In this document: positions 51,428 through 62,010 of the stretch, piece by piece
How positions within the stretch are numbered: position 1 is the first letter of the stretch
Layout: the number at the start of each line of letters is the position of its first letter
Assembly (NCBI GenBank): GCA_021323855.1
Contig: JAJPKE010000029.1
Coordinates: forward strand, 44,441-108,440
Length of the DNA: 64,000 nucleotides
Direction of reading: 5' to 3'
From: Chloroflexota bacterium
Lineage (GTDB): Bacteria; Chloroflexota; Ktedonobacteria; Ktedonobacterales; JADMIN01
Translations under genes and position numbers: made by a program
The notes under the pieces: model-generated
Database searches by the model: none
What the model was told of the DNA's origin: nothing
The model's input: the letters and a program-made list of their open reading frames with translations, nothing else

Positions 51428-52264
51428 TCAGTGCCGCGAAGGCTGAGCGAAATCGCGCAGTTCCAGCAGGAAGGCCGCGTTGTAGTTGCGATCACAGCGC
51501 CCACAGGAGACCGGACGCGAATAGCGGCGCACGCGCGGATATTCTTTCTGGCACTGCGGGCAGACATAGAGATAGCGATAGGGACGCGCACGCCGCAGCG
51601 ATTCTTCGCGGCGGCGCGATTCCTCACGCAGCAGCGCGCGCAGCATTTCAGGGTCGCGTTCCGTCACCGCTGCCTCGTCTATGGAGATCGAATCGTAGCC
51701 GTGGCAGCGGTGCTTGCGTGGATGCCCCTGCACACGGTCCGCCAGATGAATCAACTCGTGCGCCACTGTCACCTCGATGCCCAACGGTAACAGGTCCGGC
51801 TCGACGAAGATTAGATGCCGGTAATCCTGGGGCGTATCTGGTGTTGTATCCGGCGCGGCGCTGGCTAGAGTCTCATTCGCTGCGGGGAAGGTCATCTCAA
51901 CGAAGCCGGGAAGCGCCAATTGCACACGGCCAGCGGCATTGGCGTTGGCATTCGTGCCCGCGTTCGCCTCAGCGGGAGCCGTCAGCAGCGCGTTGCCGCT
52001 CTCGCCGGTTTGCTGCGCGGTGGGCAGGTAACAATAACAGCCGAGGGCCAGCGAATTCAGCCGCCGCCCTGTCCAGCGATGAAACTCACTGCGATCAATC
52101 GTGACGGCTAGATGGTGCGCCTCGGCCTCCGGCAGCCGCAATTTCTGCCAATAATATTCCAGCCAGTGCGCAACATCGGCGCCAGCGTGAATCAGTGGCA
52201 ACAGATGGGCTGCCGGCGCATCCGGTGTGCGAAGTTGTTGGCGTTGACGTGTGCTGTTTTGCAT
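51428..52264 (-). CDS. SprT-like zinc metalloprotease
   Basis: GIEVTVAHELIHLADRVQGHPRKHRCHG (HExxH); zinc ribbon YVCPQCQKEYPRVRRYSRPVSCGRCDRNYNAAF. Confidence 0.82.
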   Translation of the reverse strand: MQNSTRQRQQLRTPDAPAAHLLPLIHAGADVAHWLEYYWQKLRLPEAEAHHLAVTIDRSEFHRWTGRRLNSLALGCYCYLPTAQQTGESGNALLTAPAEANAGTNANANAAGRVQLALPGFVEMTFPAANETLASAAPDTTPDTPQDYRHLIFVEPDLLPLGIEVTVAHELIHLADRVQGHPRKHRCHGYDSISIDEAAVTERDPEMLRALLREESRRREESLRRARPYRYLYVCPQCQKEYPRVRRYSRPVSCGRCDRNYNAAFLLELRDFAQPSRH

Positions 52265-52469
52265 ATCCTGGATGCCAGCGACGACACGCTGCCGTCGCGT
52301 TCCCCTTTCCTGGATAGAACGCCTCGCGAGCGTAAACACATATCCCCATGAGCAACATCACCGCACGGTAGCTGCAAACCCAGGAAAGCAGCAGGACGGC
52401 GCCGATGCTCTTGTGCGTCAATCGTAGTAACGCGCGATATCAGGGGAAGTATCGCGCGGTACCACGTTG

Positions 52470-54074
52470 CTAGCCCAAAGGCGGGACGGGGGTAGAAGTG
52501 GTGGAAGATTGTTGCGAATCGGAGGGTGTCTCTTGCTGTTCTCGTTGTTCTTGTTGCGTCAGCGCGGCATAGCCTTCCGCGCGCAGCCGCAGGTCATAGA
52601 GCAGCGTGACATAGGTGATAGCGATGAAGGGCACGGTAAAAAGATAGGCAATCGGGGTGGCGATGAAATCGCTGAGAATGGGCGAGGCGGCGCCGAAGAG
52701 TGAGGCAATGAACAGCACCATCCAGGCCATGATACCAGTCAGCAGGATAACACCGAAGGTGCGCCAGAAGTTGCCGCGCGTGATTCGCCAGCTACGCACC
52801 ATTGCCTGCCGCACGCTGATGCGGTCAGTCGCGGCGGCATAAGGCGCGAGACCAAGCCGCACGGCAAAGAGAATCGCTAGAGTGATGCCGATGATGCCCA
52901 GGATCGAACCGAGGCAGGTAAGGAGTTGCACAAAGCCCGATGCTGTTGCAGCATTGGAGGTATCGCAGAGATTCATGCCGCTGGTGCTGGCAAACACGAT
53001 GGTGAAACAGATGGCCGCAGGCGCCAGCGCCAGATAATATGCGCCGCCCGCCAGCAACGATGCGCCAAGCGTCGGCGCGAAACGGCGCAGACCGCTGCCG
53101 AAGCTGCGTTTGACAGAGATTTTGCGGTCCAGCACGGCATCGCGCGCGCCGTTGCTCATCACCGCCGTCTGCAAGGCAGTGGCGAATACACTCACGATGA
53201 GCAGTGCGCCCCAGATCAGCGCATCACGAATCAGCGCGTTGCCTGCCTCGAACTGATAGGGAAACGTGCAACTGGTTGTGCTCAACTGCCCTGATACTGA
53301 GGGATTGGGCTGTATGATAATCGAGAGTAGGTAACTTGCCCCGCCATCCAGCAGGCCGGTCAGCAGCGCGACACAGAGGCCTAGCAGCAGCCAGATGCGC
53401 AGGCGGCTGGCGTACAACTGATAAATCGCCGCCAGTAACTCACCGAATCTGCGTGGAAACGGCGTCAACACGCCACGGAAGCGCCGCTCCGCCAGCGATT
53501 GCATCGCCGCGCGCTGCTCCGGCGTGGGAACGGGCGCATAGCCAGTGGCCGGTGGATAGGGATAGGTCGGGTACGGTGGATAGGATGGATATCCTGGCGC
53601 AGATACGATGCCAGTAGGGTTGTTGGGATCATACGGCGGCGCTGGCGGAAGCCCCGCATAGCCTGGATAGCCTGGATATGTGGGATAGGGATACGGATAG
53701 GCGCCAGCGGGCACGCCAAAGCCCGCAGGACGCAGTTCTGGCCGCAGGCGATACAACGCCTCCAATGCCGTGGCGCCGTCGCCCTCGCGCTCTGGCTGAT
53801 ATTCCAGCAGCCCCATCCCGGCCACACGGAAGGCAATCGTCTCCGGATTGGGCGAGACACGTCGCGCATCCTGGATTTTCGCCAGTTCGATCACTTTATC
53901 GCCAGCGCGTACCCCATCCGGTGCAATCTGTAATGTCGTGCCATCCCGCAGCAGGATGCTTGCAAGAGGCGCTACCCCTCCGTCCACATGTGGCTCCCTT
54001 TTTGCGTTTCGCCCAGGCGACGGCGCAACACAGCCGTCAGCGCCCATGCTATCAGGAACAGCAGCGTTTCGCAA
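52470..54074 (-). CDS. Polytopic membrane protein with Pro/Tyr/Gly-rich region
   Basis: AYPYPYPTYPGYPGYAGLPPAPPYDPNNP...YPSYPPYPTYPYPPATGYAPVP then several TM segments. Confidence 0.78.
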   Translation of the reverse strand: MRNAAVPDSMGADGCVAPSPGRNAKREPHVDGGVAPLASILLRDGTTLQIAPDGVRAGDKVIELAKIQDARRVSPNPETIAFRVAGMGLLEYQPEREGDGATALEALYRLRPELRPAGFGVPAGAYPYPYPTYPGYPGYAGLPPAPPYDPNNPTGIVSAPGYPSYPPYPTYPYPPATGYAPVPTPEQRAAMQSLAERRFRGVLTPFPRRFGELLAAIYQLYASRLRIWLLLGLCVALLTGLLDGGASYLLSIIIQPNPSVSGQLSTTSCTFPYQFEAGNALIRDALIWGALLIVSVFATALQTAVMSNGARDAVLDRKISVKRSFGSGLRRFAPTLGASLLAGGAYYLALAPAAICFTIVFASTSGMNLCDTSNAATASGFVQLLTCLGSILGIIGITLAILFAVRLGLAPYAAATDRISVRQAMVRSWRITRGNFWRTFGVILLTGIMAWMVLFIASLFGAASPILSDFIATPIAYLFTVPFIAITYVTLLYDLRLRAEGYAALTQQEQREQQETPSDSQQSSTTSTPVPPLG

Positions 54075-54216
54075 GGCGGCGACCTAAGAAGATACTCGCA
54101 ATTTGCATCGTCCCGATGCTTTCAATGATTTCATCTTGTTATAGTACGGGCAATACCTCTACATTTTCATGGAACCAATGAACACACGTCTATGCTAGAG
54201 GCAAGTTCCATAGAAG

Positions 54217-55488
54217 GTGACGGCCAGCAGTTATATGCTCTATGATCGTTTCCTGAGCGAGCAACCAGAGGCGGCGCAAGAGGCGCTGCGACGCAGGCAC
54301 GCGGGCGCTGCGGCGGAGAAGACGCTCGATCAGTGGCTCGCGTTCGAAGCCACCCGGCGCAAGACGGCGGCGCGACGCGATGCGCTGGCCCTGGCGCTAC
54401 GGTCGCTACGTGAGTCCGCTGCTGCTGGCGAGCTACGCGCGGCAGAGCGCGAACTGCGCGCAGTGGAGGAGGCGCTAGTTATCACCGAGGCGCAGGCGCG
54501 GCGACTGCTATTGCGACTGCCGAATTTGCCAGATCAGCGTGTGCCCTCCGGCAGAGGAGCCGCCCATCACCAGGAGCTACGGCGCTGGGGAGAGCCGCCA
54601 ATCTTCTCGTTTACGCCACGCCGCCACGATGACCTCGGCGCTGCCCTGGGCATCCTCGATCTGCCACGCGCGACGCGGCTGGCCGGTCCGCGTTTTCCGC
54701 TGCTGGTGGGGGCCGGCGCGCGCCTGTCGCGGGCGCTGGCGGCGTTCATGCTGGACATGCACACCGCCCGTGGCTACACGGAAATTGCGCCGCCGCATCT
54801 GCTCAACGCTGAAACGCTGGAAGGTACCGGCCATTTGCCGCGCCATGAAGATGACCTCTACAGCATCACCCGCGACGGATTGCTGCTCAGCCCCACCGCC
54901 GAAGCGCAACTCGTCGCGCTCCACGCTGGCGAAACGCTCGTCGCCACAGCATTGCCGCTTGCCTACACTGCCTGCACACCAGCGTTCCGGCGGGAGGCTG
55001 GCTCCTCACGCGCGGCCACCCGTGGGCTGATTCGCCAGCATCAATTCGACAAGGTGGAACTGGTGCGCATCGTCGCGCCGGAAGATGCAGACACCGCCTT
55101 CGAGACGCTGCTTGCGGATGCCGAGGCGGTGCTGCGGCGACTCGAACTGCCGTACCGCGTGGTGGCGCTGCCCGCAGGTGATTTGCCGTTTGCCAGCCAG
55201 CGCACCTATGACCTGGAAGTCTGGATGCCGGGGCAGGGCAGTTATGTCGAGATTTCTTCGATTAGTGACTGCGGACCCTTCCAGGCGCGGCGCCTGAAGC
55301 TGCGCTATCGCCCATCCGGCGGTGGGCGGGCGCGCTATCCGCATACACTCAATGGCTCGGCGCTGGCGATTGGCCGGACACTGGCGGCGCTCCTGGAAAA
55401 CGGCCAGCGCGCAGATGGCTCACTGGCGCTGCCATCTGCGCTTGCGCCGTACTTTCCAGATCGCTTGCTCATTCCGCCGGAACGGTAG
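54217..55488 (+). CDS. serS: Seryl-tRNA synthetase (divergent)
   Basis: [29 protein letters not shown] (motif 2); [41 protein letters not shown] (motif 3). Confidence 0.88.
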   Translation: MTASSYMLYDRFLSEQPEAAQEALRRRHAGAAAEKTLDQWLAFEATRRKTAARRDALALALRSLRESAAAGELRAAERELRAVEEALVITEAQARRLLLRLPNLPDQRVPSGRGAAHHQELRRWGEPPIFSFTPRRHDDLGAALGILDLPRATRLAGPRFPLLVGAGARLSRALAAFMLDMHTARGYTEIAPPHLLNAETLEGTGHLPRHEDDLYSITRDGLLLSPTAEAQLVALHAGETLVATALPLAYTACTPAFRREAGSSRAATRGLIRQHQFDKVELVRIVAPEDADTAFETLLADAEAVLRRLELPYRVVALPAGDLPFASQRTYDLEVWMPGQGSYVEISSISDCGPFQARRLKLRYRPSGGGRARYPHTLNGSALAIGRTLAALLENGQRADGSLALPSALAPYFPDRLLIPPER

Positions 55489-56527
55489 CCATTGGGAGCA
55501 GGTCTCGCCGTGCGAGCGCGCGATGCAGCGCTGGTTCGACCAACGCGCGAATGGCGGAGTTGGCGTAGCCAATCCAGGCGACATCGGTAGAGACATCCAG
55601 CGGCGCGTCGAGCGGCTGACCGGCCCCATCGGTGACGATGACGCCTGCCTCCTCGGCAAGTAGCAGGGTCGAGAGGTCATAGGGGTGCGCGCAGACACCG
55701 AGTGCGCGCCCTTGCCGCGCCAGCATCGGCTCAACCAGCGGGCGCAGGTCCATAGTCACACGGTCATGCCCGGCAATCAACTCATAGAGCTGGCCGCCGC
55801 TGGAAATATACTGGTCCTCGAAGCAGGCGGCGCGTCCCTTGCGTACCGGACCCAGCGCCTCGCGCATGATCTCTTCGTCTATCGCCGCCAGTTCCTCGCG
55901 CATACCGGGGAAGAAGCGGCAGACAGTGGCGAATCCCTGCGCGATATCGGTTGCGCCGCTGGGGCGGAGAATCAACGGTCTGCGCTCGCCGGTCAGACGG
56001 TTATAGCGTTCGGCGCAGAGACCTCCGCCACGCATCGCCCAGAGTTCATCGCTGAGATGCTGCTTGACGAGCGGAATTTCCGTCTGGAGCGCGCACTCGA
56101 TGTCGCGCAGGCGGGTATCCGCTCCGTGGTTGGGCGCGACGCCGGTGAGAATCCAGGCGCTACGTTTCTGGTACATGTAAGGGCGCGTGCCATCTATTGG
56201 GTCCACGAGGATGCACACCTCGGCGTCATCGGTGGCGCAGCCACGCGGCAGCACCAGTCGCCCCTCGCCAAAGCCGGTGTCGTGCAGCCCCTCAGCAATC
56301 AGCATCAGTGGGCGTTCGGGCGCAATTTCGTGCTCGAAGAAGGCCACCAGCCGCTCCTCGCTCACCCGGTCAATGGCGAAAATGGTATCAGACGCCTGTT
56401 CGCTGTCATCCTCGACTCGCGCCAGCGCCTCGCTGCTGGCCTGTTCCGCCTGCGCCACCACGGTCCGCCGGATATCATCATGTAGCGCACGTAACTGCGC
56501 CAGCAATCGCTCAAGGTCGCGTATCAT
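55469..56527 (-). CDS. Inositol-monophosphatase-superfamily-like protein
   Basis: [86 protein letters not shown]. Confidence 0.8.
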   Translation of the reverse strand: MIRDLERLLAQLRALHDDIRRTVVAQAEQASSEALARVEDDSEQASDTIFAIDRVSEERLVAFFEHEIAPERPLMLIAEGLHDTGFGEGRLVLPRGCATDDAEVCILVDPIDGTRPYMYQKRSAWILTGVAPNHGADTRLRDIECALQTEIPLVKQHLSDELWAMRGGGLCAERYNRLTGERRPLILRPSGATDIAQGFATVCRFFPGMREELAAIDEEIMREALGPVRKGRAACFEDQYISSGGQLYELIAGHDRVTMDLRPLVEPMLARQGRALGVCAHPYDLSTLLLAEEAGVIVTDGAGQPLDAPLDVSTDVAWIGYANSAIRALVEPALHRALARRDLLPMATVPAE

Positions 56528-56646
56528 CGCGTATGCCCTCCTTCGCATAGTGTAGCGTATAGCAGCGCGCATTTTCGCAATGAAGGTATCAATTGTTGGG
56601 CTGGATAATGAGCCACCTGTGGTGTATACTTGGGTTGGCGACCGTT

Positions 56647-56732
56647 GGAGGGATGGCAGAGTGGTCGAATGCGACGGTCTTGAAAATCGTAGACCGAAAG
56701 GTCCGGGGGTTCGAATCCCTCTCCCTCCGCCA
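56647..56732 (+). tRNA. tRNA-Ser (anticodon UGA), CCA encoded
   Basis: GGAGGGA...ACGGT-CTTGAAA-ATCGT, long variable arm AGACC-GAAA-GGTCC, T arm GGGGGTTCGAATCCCTC, TCCCTCC G CCA. Confidence 0.96.
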
Positions 56733-56986
56733 CATAACTACATCTGAACTTATGACCTCACGCGAAGATATAAAATTCCTCATGCCTCTCTGTTTTCGGA
56801 AACAGAACTGCTAGCCTTCTCTTGGAAATGCGATTATACTGCATGCGGCTGGGTTGTTGATGCCAGACCTGATACGGCTGCACTCCCTGTCCTTCTGGCT
56901 GTTGAGGTGAAGGGGGAATCACTATGCTGGTTCCGCGCTGGTCTGCCAAACCCGGCGATCACTACTCGAAACGGCGGTGATAGTAC

Positions 56987-57625
56987 ATGTCGAAGCTCTA
57001 CTTTACGCACGGAACGATGGGTGCGCAAAAAACTACACAGTTGTTGGCTGCCGCGCACAATTTTGAGGAGCATGGGGGCAGCGTATTGATTACAAAGCCC
57101 GCTGTAGATACAAAGGGTGATCGCCACCTGGTGTCTCGCATCGGCTTACGGCGCGAAGTAGACTTTCTCACCACGCCGGAGATGGATATCCAGGCAGAGG
57201 TGCTTCGGAGGAGAGAAGAACGAGGGCGTATCAGCGCGTTGCTCGTGGACGAGGCGCAGTTTTTACAGCCAGCACAGGTGGATCAACTGTTAGCACTCGC
57301 GGTGATACATGCGATACCCGTGATGGCCTGGGGCCTACGCACCGACTTTCGCACCCGTAGCTTTCCTGGCAGCCTGCGACTCTTAGAAACCGCTCATGAG
57401 CTACGAGAATCTATCGCCATGTGCGGCCACGGCGGTGGATGTGAACACCGGGCACATTTTAATGCGCGTATGGTCAACGGGCGTTTTGTGGCGGAAGGCG
57501 ACCAGGTGGTCATTGATGGAGAGGCTGCCGTGACCTACACAGCGCTGTGCGCGAGGCATTACCTGGAAGATGTCGGCCCCATCGGTGCAGACAATGGCGA
57601 ACGTCTCCGAATAGAGCGGGCATAA
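56987..57625 (+). CDS. tdk: Thymidine kinase (type II) with an altered Walker A
   Basis: LYFTHGTMGAQKTTQLLAAAHNFEEHG; ALLVDEAQFLQPAQVDQLLALA; VMAWGLRTDFRTRSFPGSLRLLETA. Confidence 0.9.
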   Translation: MSKLYFTHGTMGAQKTTQLLAAAHNFEEHGGSVLITKPAVDTKGDRHLVSRIGLRREVDFLTTPEMDIQAEVLRRREERGRISALLVDEAQFLQPAQVDQLLALAVIHAIPVMAWGLRTDFRTRSFPGSLRLLETAHELRESIAMCGHGGGCEHRAHFNARMVNGRFVAEGDQVVIDGEAAVTYTALCARHYLEDVGPIGADNGERLRIERA

Positions 57626-57652
57626 TTGCTATCAGTCGCTTGTCAGCTTCAG

Positions 57653-58123
57653 CTAGCTCTCAGCCGCAGCACGCCAGGTGATCCGGCGCTCTCCTATCCC
57701 GGAGACATTACCAAGTTCAATGTGGAGTGGCGTAATATGTAGCACCCCATACTCAGGCGCTTCAATCTGGCCGTAGATGGCCGCCGGGTCGTATCCTAAC
57801 GGCGGCGGAGCAGCGGCGAACAGCTCCCACACATGACGTTTCTCTTGGAGGTCATCGGCCCAGCGAGCGACACCCTGGACGTAGACCGGGCGCACAATAT
57901 CCGCCAGATATGCCAGCGACACGTGCGGATGCCACTCGATGTCGCGCGCTTTGGGCGAGTGACGCCAGGCGGCGATCCAGCCGGAGGCGCCCTCCCAGAT
58001 CGTGTGGACGATGCGGGAGCGCGGAAAGCCCTGGGCATCAATGGTCGCTAAATCACCCCAGATTGCGGTATGTACCCGGGCGATGAACTCTGCTTCGATC
58101 TCTGCAAATGTCTCTACGCGCAT
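57653..58123 (-). CDS. Pyridoxamine 5'-phosphate oxidase-like FMN-binding protein
   Basis: MRVETFAEIEAEFIARVHTAIWGDLATIDAQGFPRSRIVHTIWEG...VSLAYLADIVRPVYVQGVARW. Confidence 0.82.
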   Translation of the reverse strand: MRVETFAEIEAEFIARVHTAIWGDLATIDAQGFPRSRIVHTIWEGASGWIAAWRHSPKARDIEWHPHVSLAYLADIVRPVYVQGVARWADDLQEKRHVWELFAAAPPPLGYDPAAIYGQIEAPEYGVLHITPLHIELGNVSGIGERRITWRAAAES

Positions 58124-58260
58124 GTCTGACTTCTCTCCTCGTAGCGTCCAAACGGCGCTGAATATGCCCCTACGCCAATGGCTCATGTTTGCGCAAGCGT
58201 CAATGGGAATTGTTCAACGGCAGTTGTTCAACTATAGTTGATAATACGATACTAGGTAAC

Positions 58261-58773
58261 ATGAAAGCTATTTCTCCCTCCCAGGATTTAGTATTGCTCT
58301 TCACGGCGCTGCACGCGGCTAGCGATGCTGAAGTGACACGCCAGATCGCGGCTGCTGGTTTCCCTGAACTGCGCCCGGCTCATGGCTATGTCTTTCAGCA
58401 TTTGATTGTTGGGTCCAAGACCGTCACCGAATTGGCGCGGCTCCTCGGCATGACTGTGCAGGGCGCCTCGAAGCTTGTGATTGAGTTGGAGCGGCTCGGC
58501 TATGTCGCACACATTCTTGATGCCGCCGACCGTCGCCAGCGTATTGTATCGCTCACGCCGCGCGGATGGGCGGCGATTGAAGCCGGACGGCAGGCACGCG
58601 CCATTGTGACAGCAGACCTCTGTGCGGTGTTGGGCGAAGAGGAGGCCCAGCGCCTGTTGGCATCGCTCCAGCGATTGGCTGAACATACTGGGGGCCTGCG
58701 CGAGTTGCTGGCACGCAGGCTCAGGCCAGATCGTCATGGGCCAGTGGCTGGCGAGGCTGAGGATGAGGCCTAA
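58261..58773 (+). CDS. MarR-family transcriptional regulator
   Basis: GYVFQHLIVGSKTVTELARLLGMTVQGASKLVIELERLGYVAHILDAADRRQRIVSLTPRGWAAI. Confidence 0.93.
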   Translation: MKAISPSQDLVLLFTALHAASDAEVTRQIAAAGFPELRPAHGYVFQHLIVGSKTVTELARLLGMTVQGASKLVIELERLGYVAHILDAADRRQRIVSLTPRGWAAIEAGRQARAIVTADLCAVLGEEEAQRLLASLQRLAEHTGGLRELLARRLRPDRHGPVAGEAEDEA

Positions 58774-58808
58774 GACCTCATGCCAGGATGATTGGCAAAG
58801 TACTTCCT

Positions 58809-59648
58809 TTACTTTGCCGGACGCAGGCGCGCCACCAGCACGGATGGGAACTCGCGAAAGTTTGCCCAGCTAAACCAACGCAGGGCTGTGCTTGAATCGT
58901 CGAAAGTTGGTTCTTCGAGGCCGTCGAGAACGAATCCAGCGGCGAAACAGGCGCCCAGTAGCATCGAGAGCGGGCGGTCGAAACTGTAATGCGGCTGTGG
59001 CTGGCCGATGATGCCCTGCCCGCGTGAAGTACTCGGCGTAAGGTAGCTCCTGATGGTCAGCGTATGCTGCTCGATGATCTGCCCGTCGCGGTCCTCCTCC
59101 GACAGCGTCTTGCGCACATCCATGCCGTTGAAGCAGGGATGCGGAACCGAGAAGACGAACCGCCCGCCCGGCTTGATGAGGCGGATGAGGGCGTTCAGCG
59201 CAGGCTCGATAGTTGGCATATCCATGAGCGCCTGATTGCAGACAGCAGCATCAAAACGCCCCTCACCAAGCGAGAGCAATTGCTGTTCATTGGTGGCATC
59301 AACCTGCCGAAACTCGATTCGCTCGCCATACGCGGTGGAACGGGCGCGAGCGCGTTCCAGCATGCCCGTGCTGAAATCCGCCGCCAGGACATGTGCGCCG
59401 AGGTCTGCCATGCGCCGCGCCATCGTCCCCGTTCCGCAGGCGAGGTCCAGCACCGACTCACCAGCCTGGAGCGCCAGCAATCGCTCGGTCGCAGGACCGA
59501 CCAGCAAGCGTTGCGTCTGATTGCCGGTGTCGCCCTGCTGCTCGTCCCAAAAGACCGCGTTATGGTCCCAGATAGCGCGCGTCTCATCGCGCAGCGCATC
59601 CAAATCAGCAAGGGTATGAGGTTCGTTCGTTGTCATGCGCTTCTCCAT
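58809..59648 (-). CDS. Class I SAM-dependent methyltransferase
   Basis: ESVLDLACGTGTMARRMADLGAHVLAADFSTGMLERAR; DAAVCNQALMDMPTIEPALNALIRLIKPGGRFVFSVPHP. Confidence 0.94.
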   Translation of the reverse strand: MEKRMTTNEPHTLADLDALRDETRAIWDHNAVFWDEQQGDTGNQTQRLLVGPATERLLALQAGESVLDLACGTGTMARRMADLGAHVLAADFSTGMLERARARSTAYGERIEFRQVDATNEQQLLSLGEGRFDAAVCNQALMDMPTIEPALNALIRLIKPGGRFVFSVPHPCFNGMDVRKTLSEEDRDGQIIEQHTLTIRSYLTPSTSRGQGIIGQPQPHYSFDRPLSMLLGACFAAGFVLDGLEEPTFDDSSTALRWFSWANFREFPSVLVARLRPAK

Positions 59649-59898
59649 AAACTCTCAGGCGAGACGTTCAGTGCAGTGGGTAGTATCGCACCATCGGGCG
59701 GACCATTGCGCATATTCGCGCATATTCATGCAGTAGCGCGCTGTTTTCTTGTCAGAGCGGTTGCGTCTGGCATACACTGTGCTTGTACCCATCTGGGCCG
59801 AATAGTTGTCACTTCATCGCGCAAATCCCACTTCATTCAGGATTTGTGCTAACCTCCGCCGTTGTTGTAGTTGTCGCTATTCGAGACAGGTGGGGCAT

Positions 59899-60573
59899 AT
59901 GACGAAACGCAATCTGCTTATTGGAACGTGGCTGTTCTTCGGCCTGCTCGCGCTGGTAGCTGTCGGCACGCAGCTTGTCGTGCATATCCAGCACAACTTC
60001 TCGCTCATCAATTTTTTCAGCTATTTCACCAATCTCTCCAACATCTTCGCCGCCGTCGTCCTGATCGTCGGCGCGGTCTATCTCATCCAGGGTCGTGAGC
60101 TTACGGTCACGTATGATCTCGTGCGCGGCGCGTCAGTGGTCGCGATGGCGATTGTCGGCATCGTGTTCAGCATCTTGCTCACCGATACGGACCTGGGGAC
60201 AGTGTTGCCCTGGGTGAATGGCGTCGTCCACTATATCATGCCGATTGTCGTGGTGGGCGAATGGCTCTACGAGCCGCCGAAGTCGCAACTCCATCTCCGG
60301 CAACTCGGCTACTGGCTCATCTATCCGCTGCTGTACCTCATCTACACGCTGATTCGCGGCGCTATCGTCGGTTTCTACCCTTACCCGTTCCTCAATCCGG
60401 CCAAAGCGGGCGGCGCTGGCGGCGTCGCGCTGTACTGCATCGCCATTTTCGTGGCGTTTCTCGTCGTTGGCTGGCTGCTCATCCTGCTGGGCAACAGGCT
60501 TGGCGCATCGGCGCGCGCGTCTGAGCGGACCAGCGCGGCGGTACGGGGAGGCCAGAGCGCGCAACGAGATTAA
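59899..60573 (+). CDS. Pr6Pr-family polytopic membrane protein
   Basis: MTKRNLLIGTWLFFGLLALVAVGTQLVVHIQHNFSLINFFSYFTNLSNIFAAVVLIVGAVY; GVVHYIMPIVVVGEWL. Confidence 0.8.
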   Translation: MTKRNLLIGTWLFFGLLALVAVGTQLVVHIQHNFSLINFFSYFTNLSNIFAAVVLIVGAVYLIQGRELTVTYDLVRGASVVAMAIVGIVFSILLTDTDLGTVLPWVNGVVHYIMPIVVVGEWLYEPPKSQLHLRQLGYWLIYPLLYLIYTLIRGAIVGFYPYPFLNPAKAGGAGGVALYCIAIFVAFLVVGWLLILLGNRLGASARASERTSAAVRGGQSAQRD

Positions 60574-60609
60574 GATCACTCAAACCCGACACTGGCTACA
60601 TGCGGCCAC

Positions 60610-61767
60610 TTACCCATATTCCACCACGACCTCTTTCTCAAAGAGCTGGCTGAGCCGTTTGGCTTCGGCGGCAATCCCTTTGCGAAGCGCGGCGCTGGAT
60701 GCGGAGAACAAATTCACCGTGATGACGGCCTGCGCACGTTTGATTTTATGGCGCCAGAGTCCCTGGATGGACCCGTTGACCAGAATGACGGCAAATGTCC
60801 ATCCTTGCAGATTGAAGACCTGACGCTTGTACGCTTGCGCGAGGTAGGGTTCGCAATCGCGCGGCACTCCGATGGTATACGCATCGAACAAGGGGAGCAA
60901 GTGAACGGCCTCGGCTGGTTCGCAGCGTTGGATAAGCGGCAGGGTGGCCCGTAGGGCATACGCGCGCCACCCTTCGACCTCGACTTCTTCTATCTCCTCC
61001 GCGAGCGATTGGAAGAGCGTCTTTGCGAGTGTCTTTCCGCATCCCCACCAGAACGCAAAATCTTCTGGCGTCGCTGGACCATATACCTGAAGATAGCGGC
61101 GAACGAATTCCTGAAGCGCCTGCGTTTGCTCGATAGGTTGCCAGTCCTTCACCCATGTTCTGGGATTCATAAACGTGACGCCCTGGCCTTGCCCCTGGTT
61201 TGGCCCGCAGCAGAGTTCTCCGCGAAAGGCCGAGGGTTTCAACGGCGTGCCCCAGTTCGACGAGACGATCAGTTCGCGCACGAGCGTAACGCCCATATGT
61301 TTCGCTACGGCGTCGGCGAGTTGCTGGCGTGTCAGCGGTCCCTGCTCCAACACATGCGGGATTGCGGCGAGAAAGGCGTCCTGTTGCGCAGGAGTAAGGC
61401 CAATCTCTGCGAAATAGTTCGACCAACTCTTGTCATTCTGCCAGTTGCGCGCCGCGACATACAGCGGGAGTTCGCTGATGGTGAGGAGATGGAGCGTACT
61501 CCGCATCGCCCAGGTCTTCACCAGCGTATGGTCCTGCCAGAGCGCCGATTGGACCTGCTGTGGTGAGATGCCCCCCACACGAGTACACAGCGCCAGCTCG
61601 GCGGCAGACATTACCTGCGCCTGAATCCCGCTGGTGCGTGTCACCGCCTGAACGACATCCGGCAAGGAGAAACGCGGGAAAAGGCCATGCTGCGCCAAAC
61701 GCCAGGCATGCACCTGGGTCCATGTCAATCCTGTCATCGTCGTTCCCTTCAACTCGATCAGCCCCAT
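60610..61767 (-). CDS. Winged-helix DNA-binding protein, AlkZ-like (HTH_42)
   Basis: LTWTQVHAWRLAQHGLFPRF...VTRTSGIQAQVMSAAELALCTRVGGISPQQVQSALWQDHTLVKTWAMRSTLHLLTISELPLYVAA. Confidence 0.88.
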   Translation of the reverse strand: MGLIELKGTTMTGLTWTQVHAWRLAQHGLFPRFSLPDVVQAVTRTSGIQAQVMSAAELALCTRVGGISPQQVQSALWQDHTLVKTWAMRSTLHLLTISELPLYVAARNWQNDKSWSNYFAEIGLTPAQQDAFLAAIPHVLEQGPLTRQQLADAVAKHMGVTLVRELIVSSNWGTPLKPSAFRGELCCGPNQGQGQGVTFMNPRTWVKDWQPIEQTQALQEFVRRYLQVYGPATPEDFAFWWGCGKTLAKTLFQSLAEEIEEVEVEGWRAYALRATLPLIQRCEPAEAVHLLPLFDAYTIGVPRDCEPYLAQAYKRQVFNLQGWTFAVILVNGSIQGLWRHKIKRAQAVITVNLFSASSAALRKGIAAEAKRLSQLFEKEVVVEYG

Positions 61768-62010
61768 CAGCGCTGTTTTACGATTATCACATCACATGTA
61801 GTGTACAGGTTCATATGGTCAGAATGTGTCCGCATTGCGGCGACATTCATAACATGGCTGACAAGGGCAGCTTCCAGGTGGCATGCTTCGCCGGGCAGGT
61901 GGTACGAACTGCGAATAATTTTGTCGCCAGCGCGGGCGCACGGTAAGTTTACATGTCATAGATGTGAGTTTCTTCAAAGAGTATTTGCATATTTTGGTAC
62001 TTTGAATATT

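Noticed and set aside
61815-61946. Short ORF MVRMCPHCGDIHNMADKG...
   Set aside because: Tail of a longer ORF overlapping alkZ-like on the other strand; CxxC alone is not enough support.
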